Assembly (NCBI GenBank): GCA_907163375.1
Contig: CAJQUW010007530.1
Span: forward strand, 682,001 to 746,000
Direction of reading: 5' to 3'
DNA from: Prostheceraeus crozeri
Lineage: Eukaryota > Platyhelminthes > Polycladida > Euryleptidae
DNA length: 64,000 nucleotides
Positions 11,940-22,946 of this stretch are shown here, piece after piece. The translations under genes and the position numbers were made by a program. Position 1 is the first letter of the stretch; each line of letters starts with the position of its first letter. The notes below the pieces were generated by a model that saw nothing but the letters and a program-made list of their open reading frames with translations, had not been told where the DNA came from and made no database searches.

Positions 11940-14900
11940 TATCAAACAAAGAAACCTAAAAAACCAAAATTAAGTTTGCTATGTATGGAGTCATCAGGGA
12001 GGAACCATGTGGCTGCATGAAGCAAGGTTTCGGCCCCTAACCTCCAACCTATACCACATGGCGGGGCCAGGCCAACCATATCGAATGTACGATATGGAAG
12101 GTCTCTCCAAGCCTGAGGAAACATAGCAGAACACCGGAGAAAATAAATTTCTTAATATATTTGGACAAAAGACGCACTTGAACTAGAAGAGGTAATTTAG
12201 ACCCAACATGCCAATGATGATGGATGGATCTGGCGGGGTGAAAAACAACCAAACTTAAAAACGAGGAACCTATTCTTGGAGAAGGACTTATGCAAGAATA
12301 ACCAGCAAATAATTATCTTATAAACCCGTCCTTTAAAGATATCAAAAATGCCCTTAGCTCTTGATATGAAGGCGGAAGCATCAGAAGAAATCCTAGCGAA
12401 TCTGATGAGTTGGGCAGCAAAGATGTTTAAGCCAGTGTTCAAAGGCATGTTACTCTCGGGAAAGTATACAGCACCACTGGGAAGCTGAACTCATCAACCT
12501 TATGGTAAACCTCTGTGATGTAATGGCCACCATCTTCGATCCTGATTTTAACATCCAAATAATTAACACATTTGTTGTGTCCCCGCTTCTGCAAGCCAAG
12601 AGATCTACCGGGTAGATTTCAGGAAGGATCTTATCAAAAATGTTTGAAGTTAAACACACAAATGTCATCGACATACCTAGTGGTACGAGAGAGAAGTTTT
12701 GCTAAGCCAAATCTCCTACTCGCTAGGAGTCCCCTCACAAAATAAAACTCCCTGTAAGCCAAAAACAGGTCAGCCAAGAGCGAGCTGGAATTCCCACCCA
12801 TAGGTATGCCTCGAATTTGCTTGAAGACAAGTCCCCCGAAAGTGACAAAAGTGTTATTCAGGATAAAACTAATTGCATTAAGGATTGGGTCTTGGACCAG
12901 CAGTGATACCCTCTGTATTTTTTATTCGAGAAGAAGGTTCTATAATAGCCAATGCAAATAAAGCTCTTGGAACTGCTAAAAATTAACTCACATAAGTCTT
13001 TCAAGGACTCCATAACCTGGTCTAAATTAAGATTCGTATAAAGTGTGGAGAAATCATAAACTTGTAAGGAGTGGCAATTCAAACACGACATCCTGTCCAG
13101 GAATTCCCCAGAAGAGTTAATGCTCCAGAAGGCGTTTTCACACCAGAATTATGCTTGATGGAAAGGCAATAACTACTAAATTTGTCCCGGATCAATTGCA
13201 AACCTTTGTTCACCAGTATGGCCAAATCTTTGGAAGTGCTGTTCCTAGCACCAGCTATGAATCTACTTTTATACGGATCTTTGTGCAATTTAGGTATCCA
13301 GAAAAGTTTAGGTAAAACCATAAATTTATCTTTAACCGTTATGCCAAAGGAATCCTTGAGGGTGGTGCAATGTTCGGCAATTATGTCATTAATGGAAGAA
13401 ATTACTGGTGCGTAAGTTGATTACCAAAGCATGGTGAGCGCTCTGATTACCACCAGCATGAAACTTCTAAGGTCAAAGCCTAGTTCGTTCAAGAGGACAA
13501 TGAGGTAATACTTCTTACACACAATGACAAAATTGTTGGCGGCCTTATCCGCCGGGTAATGACGTAATTCTTCTGAAAGTTTGAGATGAAGTTTTTACAC
13601 TCCTTAGATCTTAGTACCTCGTGCGAATGCAAAGATGGAAAGCTAGAACTCAGGAAGGAAATGCGATTTCTAATTATCTTAAGGACAGCCTCCGACCAAT
13701 TCTGGAAGTCAGAATTCTTAAAGGGGTATTTTGCAGGACTTTTCAATAAATGCAACTAGTGCATTTTTAACACTGACCCTAACAAAATCCCAAGACTTGT
13801 GAATAGGCTCGCTATAATTAGTGCCCTTAGCCATCAAATCCCTAAGTTTAGGTTGTGGATATAATACTCAAGTCACCAGTAACCACGTGTGAAGCGGGCT
13901 TGTAGCAGAAGATGGAATCGGAACAAAGACAAGGCTTGCTAATAAATTCTCTGATTTCATCAATAGAAGCATTCTTCAAGATCTGGTTGTAATTGAAGAG
14001 CTTCCGACCAATAGGGGTGGTGTATTTAAAGAAAACCTGTAGTGGACATTTACTACGAATTGGATTAGGCAACATGCTGTTAACATGTGAATCAGCGAAA
14101 ATGGAAGAGACTTTTAAGAGATCTACTTCTTTGCACTCAAAAGGGATAATAATAACTTCCCTGTCGATCTTATCAATGGAATCTTCGACTTTTAAGAATC
14201 TCGAACAGAAGGATTCGACTAGATACGAGCAGGGTACCGGCTTGCTAAGAGTAAAAGCAAGAAGTTGCTTAAGTGTGGTACGACTAAGAGACTTCAAAGT
14301 GATGTAAAATTCGTAAAACATGTTGGAAAAACAAAGGCTATTAATTTTATCGTTAGAGAGACTCCAAGCATTCAGCCAAGACATTTCTCTTATTACTGCG
14401 AATTCATGCCCTCTAGGTCTTCTAAGGACGGAGAAGAGAAGTACTACTTATGTAAGGAACCTTTGGAGACACAACCAAAACCTTGAATTCTATCGTTCAA
14501 GCCAAGTGGGAAGATTGTACATAGTGTTTTAATCCAAAAATCCTCCCTCTTCAGAAGCTCCCTATCCCTAAGGTCAGAATTATCAGAGAAGTTGGAATCT
14601 ACATGGTCTATAATTTGCAATTTAATGTTGCAAAAATTATGACCATCTTGTCTAAAGTGTGCTCATATAGAAGTATGAGGTTTTGAGGATGCATGGTAAC
14701 GGTGACCATTCAACCTAGCATTTAAAGATTGGGTGGTTTTGCCAACATATTGGAACCCGCATTCGCTGCAAGAAATGAGATAGATTACAAAGCTGGATTT
14801 GCAATCGAAAGAACCACTTAAATCAATGAGAAAAGCCTTTCTAGTGGTGTTTGATACGAAAAAGGAAGATTTATGTATGGACCCACAACATAAGCACCCT

Positions 14901-14990
14901 TTTCTATTACAACTGTCAATAGAAAAGGAACCCGTGCTATCGGTACATAACCTTTTTTTTAATACTGAAAGGGGGGGAATCTAACTCTAG
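11940..14990 (-). mobile_element. Penelope-like element with upstream GIY-YIG domain (Naiad-like order)
   Basis: Read on the minus strand, the 5' part (about 14990-14480) holds a Cys-rich start (CNRKGCLCC), then CSECGFQYVGKTTQSLNARL and HRYHASSKPHTS, which is a GIY-YIG nuclease. Next comes a 178-codon open stretch (14384-13848), then the RT: FWIPKLHKDPYKSRFIAGAR (about 13300), DFSTLYTNLNLDQVMESL (about 13050), GIPMGGNSSSLLADL (about 12800) and the catalytic RYVDDICVF (about 12670). A conserved tail (GLNIFAAQLIRF) follows to about 11940. Nuclease before RT is the permuted order described for the Naiad clade; classical Penelope elements have it after. The copy is old, with several breaks. Confidence 0.75.
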
Positions 14991-14999
14991 AAGCCGCAG

Positions 15000-15530
15000 C
15001 AAGCAGTTTTGTTTAGTTTACCCCTGTCGAAATAGGCTAAAATTCTAGGACTATGTGCTCTCAAAGCCCAAGGGCAACAGGCCGGACTGTAACCTATTGG
15101 CGAGGGGCTGCCTCGCTGAGGCGGGCGTTAACAGTCAATGGATCTAAACAGACCCTCCCACCTTCACTAGCAATGCCTGGCGATTAGGATTTCGGCCAAA
15201 CTCCATAATCTTATAACCGGATCAAAACTAGCAGCTAATACAATATTGAAGGCAGTAATAGCTTATCACCTTAATACTTAGAATAACATGGAAGAAAATC
15301 AACGTTGCAATTGATTAATTTACCTCATCTAAGTAGTGCATTTTTATCAGCTGAGAACCGTATTCATCTGCATTAACAGCTTATTTGATTTTCGATAATT
15401 TGGAGCATGAAAATGAAATCTAAATTAGTTGCCAGAGTAGCACTTTTTTCAAATGCCACTTTTTCAACACAACTATTATCAACCACTATGGCAACTACTA
15501 TAGCTTTTAGCCGTTTTAACTAGCTACTAC
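15000..15530. other. No gene seen; 5' flank of the Penelope-like element
   Basis: Contains a GC-rich patch at about 15060-15180 (CCTCGCTGAGG) that could belong to the untranslated start of the Penelope-like element. Nothing else recognised. Confidence 0.35.
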
Positions 15531-16205
15531 CAAGATTGGACCTTGGATAAGCGAGACAAAACTTGGGCTTTCTATTAATGCTGCATATATGCAAATCAAG
15601 TTTGTAAAAATCAACAGTTTGATTTGAATTTTTGGAGAAAGGCATGATTAGAACATGAAGTTCTGATTTTTATATCAAAATTCCACTCAATTCACAGAAT
15701 ATTTCGTATAAGAAATACTTCTGGTTATTTGCTATTTCATTCCAGGCTTGACAATTGAAAGTTCGTACATATTGTGTGCTGCAAGCTTGTATGCATGATA
15801 TAGCATTTGTGCATAGTGAATTTTTATATATTTCATATATTTTCTATCTTCACAGTTATCCTCGCATCCCTAAAATATCTGTGACAGCCGACATTAATCT
15901 AAAAAGTGAATACATTCCAATTTCGTATTCTAAATACATGTATGTTTAACCATGCAGTCACTACGCAGCTGTGCTATTTGTTAAGTCTGTTTATATTTCT
16001 GATTGATAAAATGAAAACAAACTTTGTTATTAGCAATTTGTAATTCAATCATCATTGAATTAAAATCTTGAATTAGTCAGTATATCGATATAGACTAAAT
16101 TAAAGGAAAGCCTTATAACGTATGTACATATACTTAGGCTACTAATCACAGCTATTGCAAGAAAAAAACCGTTTTCCACTAATACTACACTACTCATGGG
16201 CCCAC
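15531..16205 (+). mobile_element. Degraded copy of the 54177-54780 TIR element
   Basis: Starts CAAGATTGGACCTTGG and contains AAAACTTGGG, then TTCATATATTTT, CAGTTAT, CATCCCTAAA, CCAATTTCGT and ACTACGCAGCT in the same order as the reverse complement of 54177-54780. The matching right end CCAACCTT is not visible past about 16205, so this copy seems to have lost it. Confidence 0.6.
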
Positions 16206-16366
16206 AAATTGCAAGAACAGCACTTCGGTAGATGTGCGATAAGACTTCGCACAAACGCAGTATTTACATTAACTACGAAGCCGTTTGTCGAGTATAAATG
16301 GATGTCCGATGAGTATTAACAGAAACTCGTGTCAGTTTGGTGAACAACTTTCAGATTCTAACACTT

Positions 16367-17093
16367 ATAGTCCGGCAGCCAGAACGAGTATCTGCAGGGA
16401 ACGAGGTCGAAAGTGAGACTTTCACAGAATGAGGTACACCCTATGCCTACTACGAGTCGGAGCGTCTGCCGAGTTCTAGTGAGTTCCTCTTCTTGTCAGA
16501 CAGGATCAAAGAAAAACACATGTAAATCCAATGGGACGCAGATTGAAGTTTTTAGCTAAAATGAGATTTTGTATGTTTTCTCTGATTAAACGAAAAGTAC
16601 TAAGCCAAGAGTCATAATTTTTGGCATGGATTGTCTTCAGGTAATTTCCTTTCATTTTCATGCACCCCTGTCTATATAGCTAAACACATTTAGATTTGGC
16701 AAGCCTCTTAATGTCGGCAAACACAAATATTTTGAACTACTTTATCCACATTCAACCACATTCTCACAGACATTGCCGATCAGAAGCATGATAAAAGTAC
16801 ATACACATCATAGGAAATGACCTGAAAACATTCCATGCCAAAAATTATGACTCTAGACTTAATACTTTTAAGTCAATAAGAGAAAGCAAAAAAATTTCAT
16901 TCAAAAAAAATTGCAATCTGCGTCCCACTGGATTTGCATGTGGTTTTCTTTGATCCTGTCTGACAAGAAGAGGAACTCACTAGAACTCGGCAGACGTGGC
17001 GATTCGTAGTAGGGAGAAGATGTACATCATTCTGTGAAAGTCTCATTTTCGGCCTCGTTCCCTGCAGAAACTCGTTCTGGCTGCCGGACTATT
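16367..17093. mobile_element. Fold-back element, copy 1, arms about 300 bp
   Basis: The left arm starts ATAGTCCGGCAGCCAGAACG and the right arm ends with its complement CGTTCTGGCTGCCGGACTAT. Complementarity continues inward through CTGCAGGGAACGAGG, TTCACAGAATGA, ACTCGGCAGACG-type words and a TTTTGGCATGGA match, to a loop around 16700-16800. A second copy lies at 39404-40066. No transposase, and no clear target duplication beyond a TA on each side. Confidence 0.8.
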
Positions 17094-17209
17094 ACCGCGT
17101 TTACGTTCTTAATTGAAGCATGGATTGGAATGGACTATAGGCATGTTACTAGGCATAGACTGCTAAGGCATTTATAATCATAAGGTACCCATTTTTGCGA
17201 ATTATAGTC

Positions 17210-17455
17210 GATATTTCAGAATTTCTTGGTCTCAGTTGCAAGCTGTCGCCCTTGTCATTGAATGGAGCCTTCGGTAGTAGAAATAAAATGCCCAACCTTG
17301 CTACTACTAGTTCACACTCGCAACTCTCTCCATGATGGGGTTTTAACCCCTGAGAGCGATGGCTCTTCCCGAGGCGGACGGACTCGAACCCTGATCCTTC
17401 TGCACATCCGCATCGAAGCGCGGCCCTTTGCCAATTGAGCTCTCCTGCCACCTGC
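17210..17455 (-). repeat. tRNA-derived SINE
   Basis: On the minus strand, GAGAGCTCAATTGGCAAAGG resembles an A box and GGTTCGAGTCC is a near-perfect B box, about 45 bp apart. The body that follows (CCGCCTCGGGAAGAG) resembles the one after the B box at 34941, so the two are probably related. Confidence 0.6.
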
Positions 17456-17459
17456 ATAT

Positions 17460-20400
17460 GAAGTATATTACCTGCATACCACATGTTTTAACATATGGTG
17501 TTCTAAATTTAACCACTGTCTCAAATTTACAAATTGAGCTAATTGAACAAAATGGTTTCGTTAGTTATAACTGGCTTAACTGCTACATGACATGCCTACA
17601 TCTTGTAGTAGAATGATTGGGGAAAATTCCGTGATCGCATCACGTGAACATCCAATCCTTGGCATTGATTCATACACAACACGACATCACGAACACCCTA
17701 CCTGACCGCTGCGAGTTGAAGCGGAATTGTTGACATTTAGTTAGTGCATATTTTTTGCAAAGAGGGTATCCAAGTAGGTTGCCATGGCAGCTCATTTGAT
17801 TAGTAACTAATAAGGATAAACACGGTTGTTAATGGAATAGTGCAGGAGAGATGAGATGGATGTCTATTAACTCCCTCGTCAGTGTCCATTGAATCAATTT
17901 CCCACTCACGATAGCTCACGTTCTCTTCACCCAGTAATCTGTCTCGTTCAATGAATAACGGTTTATAAAGCATTTGAGTACAGCAAGTCCGTTGTAATCA
18001 ACTGTAGAAGTTGCTCAGGTTTCGTGTAAACAATTATGAAATGATATTCAGCGGGAGATTTCGTCTATCTATATTTCCATTAATTTTTTTCATTCTTTTT
18101 GTATTTCCACAATTGAAATAAAATCATTTCCGATTTCTATAATAGCAAATATATTGCAATCAACTTTTATGTAACAGTCGACATTGCTGTCATTAGTCGG
18201 TATCTCCTCATTAAATGCATGTAGTTCTTGCGCCATAGATTGACGTGTACCTAATGACAATGTGTCTTATCACGAATTATAGGATTGTTAGACGCCCGGA
18301 CATTTTGTTGATTCAGAACCACATCCTCTATTTCACGAAAAGTAGTTTTTTTTAGAAAGAGAGGTGAAAGATGGTCTAACAGGATCACAATATTAAGATG
18401 TCCAGTATGGTGGCCTCTAAGATGATGTTCAACCCTCAAACCTTGGGAAGAAGAGACAATAAACGAGGAGCAAGTAAGTGGTTTCCTTAGGCGGGCGTTT
18501 TCTGTCACCTGTTAGCAAAGAAATTCTTCTAGGAAAGTTTGAAAGGTCTGCTTGTCCGGTGAGCTACTCTCCACATTTGACTGAGTTCACCGCACCGATC
18601 AAGTAAGTGCAAAAAACTGAACAATTTTCTAAAATTATTCAATTTCAATTTGGAAGCAAAGTGTTATATTTGAAAGCTTTCCAAATTCCCTGATTTACGG
18701 AAATTTTGGAATCTGAAATAATGTCATTTCATATTCATTTGAAAGAGTTGACATAGATTGCTGTACATCATGCATTTTCTGGCTGTGATTAGAATTTCCT
18801 GTGTTTCCATGCGCCAGGATTTATAGCCCCGCTCCCACTAGAAGATCTTAACGCGTTCACACCTTAAGATCATCGGTGTTCTGCACAACCTCGTGATTAC
18901 CTAGCCCCTCATCGAGTTAACTCGAACATCATTCAGACGATATGCAGTATAGGCTTATGGCTTCTTTATTACGAACACTCAGCATGATTTTGTTGATGCG
19001 CACCGACGTATGTTTATTTTTGATGACAAATTTGTCGAAATGAGGTAATGCATTTCTTGTTCGCCAACGCTAACATTTCAGTTGCATTCATCAATTACGA
19101 ATCATTTCGAAGTAGATTGCAGGAAATGAATGTCCTTTGATTATTTCCTAGATACTTATCATTAGGTAGGCTCTATTTAAATTATTATTGAGCATTTGAT
19201 GCATTATAGAATCGTTATTGACGCGTCCGCATATTTTTTCGGCAACTGTGCCGTTAATAGACGACTCGTTTTCATTTACAAATCATGAAAATCAATCAGA
19301 TTGAGTTCACAGCACTGATTATTAGGGTCTTTTGGAAGATCTCTGTAATTGGATGAATAAAAAGTCGGTTTCGACTTCTACGTCAGTTCTTTGTACTGTA
19401 GATAGCGGTTGAGAATTTCATCTAGCCGCATGCGACTAGTGCTGGGTGATGGAGATGGAATCTGCATGTCAGTGGATGACAATGTGCTACGTGAACATAA
19501 AGGGAGCGATTTACACTCTTGCATGGAAATTTACATTGCGCGGAAAGTTTTGTCCAAACTCCGGAAACATTAAGAATGACACGACCTCATAGACCGGACA
19601 TAGACGAACTGTGAACAGATGATGTGTCGAAAGTTATCAGACGATATTTATAGATCCATTCGACCTTGGACATGAATCTTTAAGGTCAGTTAGTTTATCA
19701 AGAACTTTCCATCGTTAAAATGACTTATCGAAGGAGCATGCCGTGTCCTGAATATCATAATCAATGTTTTGAGTACAATGTACAAATTTTACTCATCATC
19801 AGTAAGATGGAAGTTCATGCATGTATGTACTGGAACTGAATGTATGAAATCCATTTTCTCTTAAATAGAATCGCTTGCTGCATGATGCGCAGTTTGATGA
19901 CTAGTTGTTGAAGCACATCGTTACATGAATCTCGTTTTAATTATTTCACTTAATTTATTCTGCAATTTTAGAATTGTTAGTGTAATGTTTTTCCTGAGTC
20001 TATCACGACTCATAAAAAATTGTGTTTTTTATGATGAATGAAATATATTGAATTGTGATTTTGATTTATGATTACAGGAATTAGATAAAGAAGAATTATC
20101 AGATTTTTTCAAGGTATCCGAGACTGTGAAATTCTGAATTTCAATATTAGTCTGGCGCGGACATGCAATATCGATTTGTGTCTCCTTAATTGCTTTGCCA
20201 CTGTCAATAGTATTCAGAAAAAATTCATTAAAACATCTTTGGTGATAAGACTTCTTCAGTGTGACACAAGGTAAAGCGCTTTAGTGTCCAAGTGCTAATT
20301 CAAGTATAAATAGTAAAGAATTTATGCATATGTGGTGATGCATTTTAATATCATACAAGTACATACTTAAGAGACTGTCATTAACATGGTTTAAAGCACT

Positions 20401-20990
20401 TTACGACACTTATGCACCTGTCAAAGCTATTTGTGTGTAATCAAAGTCAACATTTGTTAGTAAAAGTAAACCTTATATCTCAGGATGTCAAACAAAAAAC
20501 AGCAAAGTCTTTTTGAAATAGAAAAATTGTTTTAAAACGGCCGTATGCTTTATTATCGTGCCACCAACATTTCACTGTAAATGAATGTCTTTATAAGCTT
20601 ACAATGCGCAAAAGAGGGTTACCTTGTACCAGTAACACAAGCGATTTGATACCTTTGATCTGACTGACACAGAACAATTGAAACAGGTAGTACTAGGTTA
20701 CAATTTACCAGCAGTAGAGTGGAATTACTCTAACCTGACTTAAAACACACAGAAGAAAAGCTAGAATCAAATGAAAAGGAAATGACTAAACTGCTCAAGT
20801 TCACTCCTGTTGTTAATTTCAGGTTTTAATAGCTTGATGTAGCAAGCTTGTTATTATCATGTGCTAGCATTTGATTTCACTTGAGCAGTGTAGTGATTTC
20901 CTTTTCATTCTGTTGGTTGTGTTGTTTTTCTTAATTCTTGGAGCCAAAGTTTGTTGTGCATTAAGTTTATCCCAACGCTGTAATGCGTAG
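17460..20990. other. Gene-free stretch
   Basis: No gene recognised. It holds a weak GIY-YIG-like reading at 18251-18508 and an old repeat copy at 20670-20850 (see 1085-1255). Confidence 0.45.
18251..18508 (-). pseudogene. Possible GIY-YIG-type fragment
   Basis: An 85-codon frame reads SSQGLRVEHHLRGHHTGHLN then IVILLDHLSP and FREIEDVVLNQQN. The pattern of a basic run, H..GH, I.IL.D and a charged helix resembles the C-terminal half of GIY-YIG domains in Penelope-like elements. The GIY start and the catalytic Arg are not seen, so it could equally be chance or another family. Confidence 0.25.
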
Positions 20991-20999
20991 GCGGCGCTT

Positions 21000-21470
21000 G
21001 ACTCAGAGAGCATTTGACTCTTTTTAAGGGTGTCTTCTATTTTGCTGTAAGTAAACGTAGATGTTATCTTCATCATGTGTATACATCATGCATTCGTTCT
21101 ATAATTGAATATGCTTGTCCGGTATTTGTAAATTTAAACAAAAATTTGTCACGTTGTCTAGAAAGGGTTGATAAACGAGCACATTTTATTATCTACGGCA
21201 AGGAAAAAAGTAAATGTAATTGTAGGACCGATGAAATTTTTTATCGACGTATTGACCTGAGCAGAAATTTCTACACATATGCTGAAAAGGACCCAAATCA
21301 CTGTATTCATGACTTACTTCCATCTCGTCTGACAAACACTGGCTTGCCTCGCATTCCTTTATGTCGCACAGACAAAATGAAAAAGTCGTTTATCCCATAT
21401 GTTTCAAGTATATTATGTAGAAAGTGATTTCTGAATGTAATCTTTGCATGCTCGTCACGACTCTGCTGTA
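21000..21470 (+). mobile_element. CR1-like LINE, 3' fragment
   Basis: The 137-codon frame at 21014-21427 reads YTSCIRSIIEYACPVFVNLN then LERVDKRAHFIIYG, the conserved region after the RT in CR1 and L2 type LINEs. The RT core is missing; this is a 5' truncated, dead copy. No repeat tail could be fixed at the 3' side. Confidence 0.7.
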
Positions 21471-22295
21471 TTCTTTCTTGCTTATGTTTGATATTTTACT
21501 ATTTGACTGTTTCAATCAATTGCAATAACTCGGTGTAGAACTATGATTTTCATTCGACAAATATAACACTATTCTATTATCTTAAAACGAAATTATATGT
21601 TGTCTGAGGATGTTAAAAAAATTTGTACCTCAAAATTATATCTAAATGCTGCTGATCACATCTTGAACTATGTACATGCACTTGTTTTGCACTTCCTTTC
21701 ATTCCTAAATTGTCCTTAATATCACAGCCTCGGAAGTACTCTACACACTGACGTCGTCAGGAGTGACAACCACGGTGAAATTATCCGTTAATTTTCTCAC
21801 TAGTATAGAAACCTTCTCACTCGGAGTTTAGAAATCAACGGAATATAGCCACAAGGAACACATACTAAAAAGGACGCTCAAATGTCCTCTTAGATTGCAT
21901 ACGAGACAAAAATAATCAATGTCTCTATTCATTGAAATGTGGTGAACTGAATTAGACGACAAACGGTTCAATTTCATTGAATATGTAGTCCATTATTTCG
22001 CTCGAGGTAAGAGGAAATCGTTGATTGTGGGTCTCTATGTATGCACATACTCGTAAATAATAAATCAGTGGAATACAATCCCAGGGAACAACTTATCGAT
22101 TACATACTGAGGTGGTTGCCTCCTAGGTTACATACCCAACAGGAAAACAGTTCATAGAAATGTGGTGCATTCAATTAGACAACAAATGGTTTGATTTCCT
22201 GGAATATACTGCGTGTGACCCATTATTTCGTTCGATGCAAGAGGCAATCGAAATGAGTGGGTTTCAAGCTATGATCGGCAATGATATCATTTTAT
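21471..22295. other. No gene seen
   Basis: Two stretches, about 21915-22000 and 22150-22240, share words such as GAAATGTGGTG, AATTAGACGACAAACGGTT or AATTAGACAACAAATGGTT, and CCATTATTTCG, so a diverged tandem duplication with a unit near 230 bp is likely. Confidence 0.4.
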
Positions 22296-22304
22296 CAAAA
22301 TAAT

Positions 22305-22937
22305 GGTACTTATGGGTTGTCTCCCCCCCCACGTTTTCAAATTTGTCTAAAATCTGCAAAAATGAATCAATCGTCACAAAACTTCAGAGACATGTGTTTG
22401 AGTATATTTCCTACACACCTGCAAAAATTTAAGCAAATCGGACAAGTACTTTTTGCGCTAGAGACGATAACGTGAAGTGTAGCGATGTCAACAGGTTGAT
22501 CTGACTTCGTATGTTCGACGCATCATCGCTACTCGCCGCGTGTGCATTGTTCTCTCTCCCTGTTCGTCTCATCCACTGCTATTTGAAATCTTCCCACGGC
22601 CACCACCTTGCCACACCTTTCTTAAGTCAAAAATGTTGGTGTAAGGAATGTGGCCTGGTCATCATCACTTCACGAGTTTGCGGGAAATTACTTTGTTGAC
22701 ATCAAGTGCTTTCTGCTCCGGCGATGAGGTCAAGCGAAGTCAGATCAAGCTGCTGACATCGCTACACTTCACGTCATCGTCTCTAATGCAAAAGTACTTG
22801 TCCGATCTGCATAAATTTTTGTATGTTGGTAGAAAATACATTCAAATACGTGTCTCTGAAATTTTGTGATGATTGATGCATTTTTACAGATTTTAGACAA
22901 ATTTGAAAACGTGGGGGGAGGATAACCCATAAGTACC
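22305..22937. mobile_element. Mutator-like non-autonomous element with 9-bp target duplication
   Basis: Ends are GGTACTTATGGGTT and its inverted copy AACCCATAAGTACC. The inverted repeats run inward for roughly 200 bp (for example CGTTTTCAAATTTGTCTAAA on the left against TTTAGACAAATTTGAAAACG on the right, and ACGTGAAGTGTAGCGATGTC against its complement). Direct repeats CAAAATAAT lie at 22296-22304 and 22938-22946. Long inverted repeats plus a 9-bp duplication are the hallmark of Mutator-like elements (family knowledge). No transposase; open frames inside are by chance. Confidence 0.8.
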
Positions 22938-22946
22938 CAAAATAAT

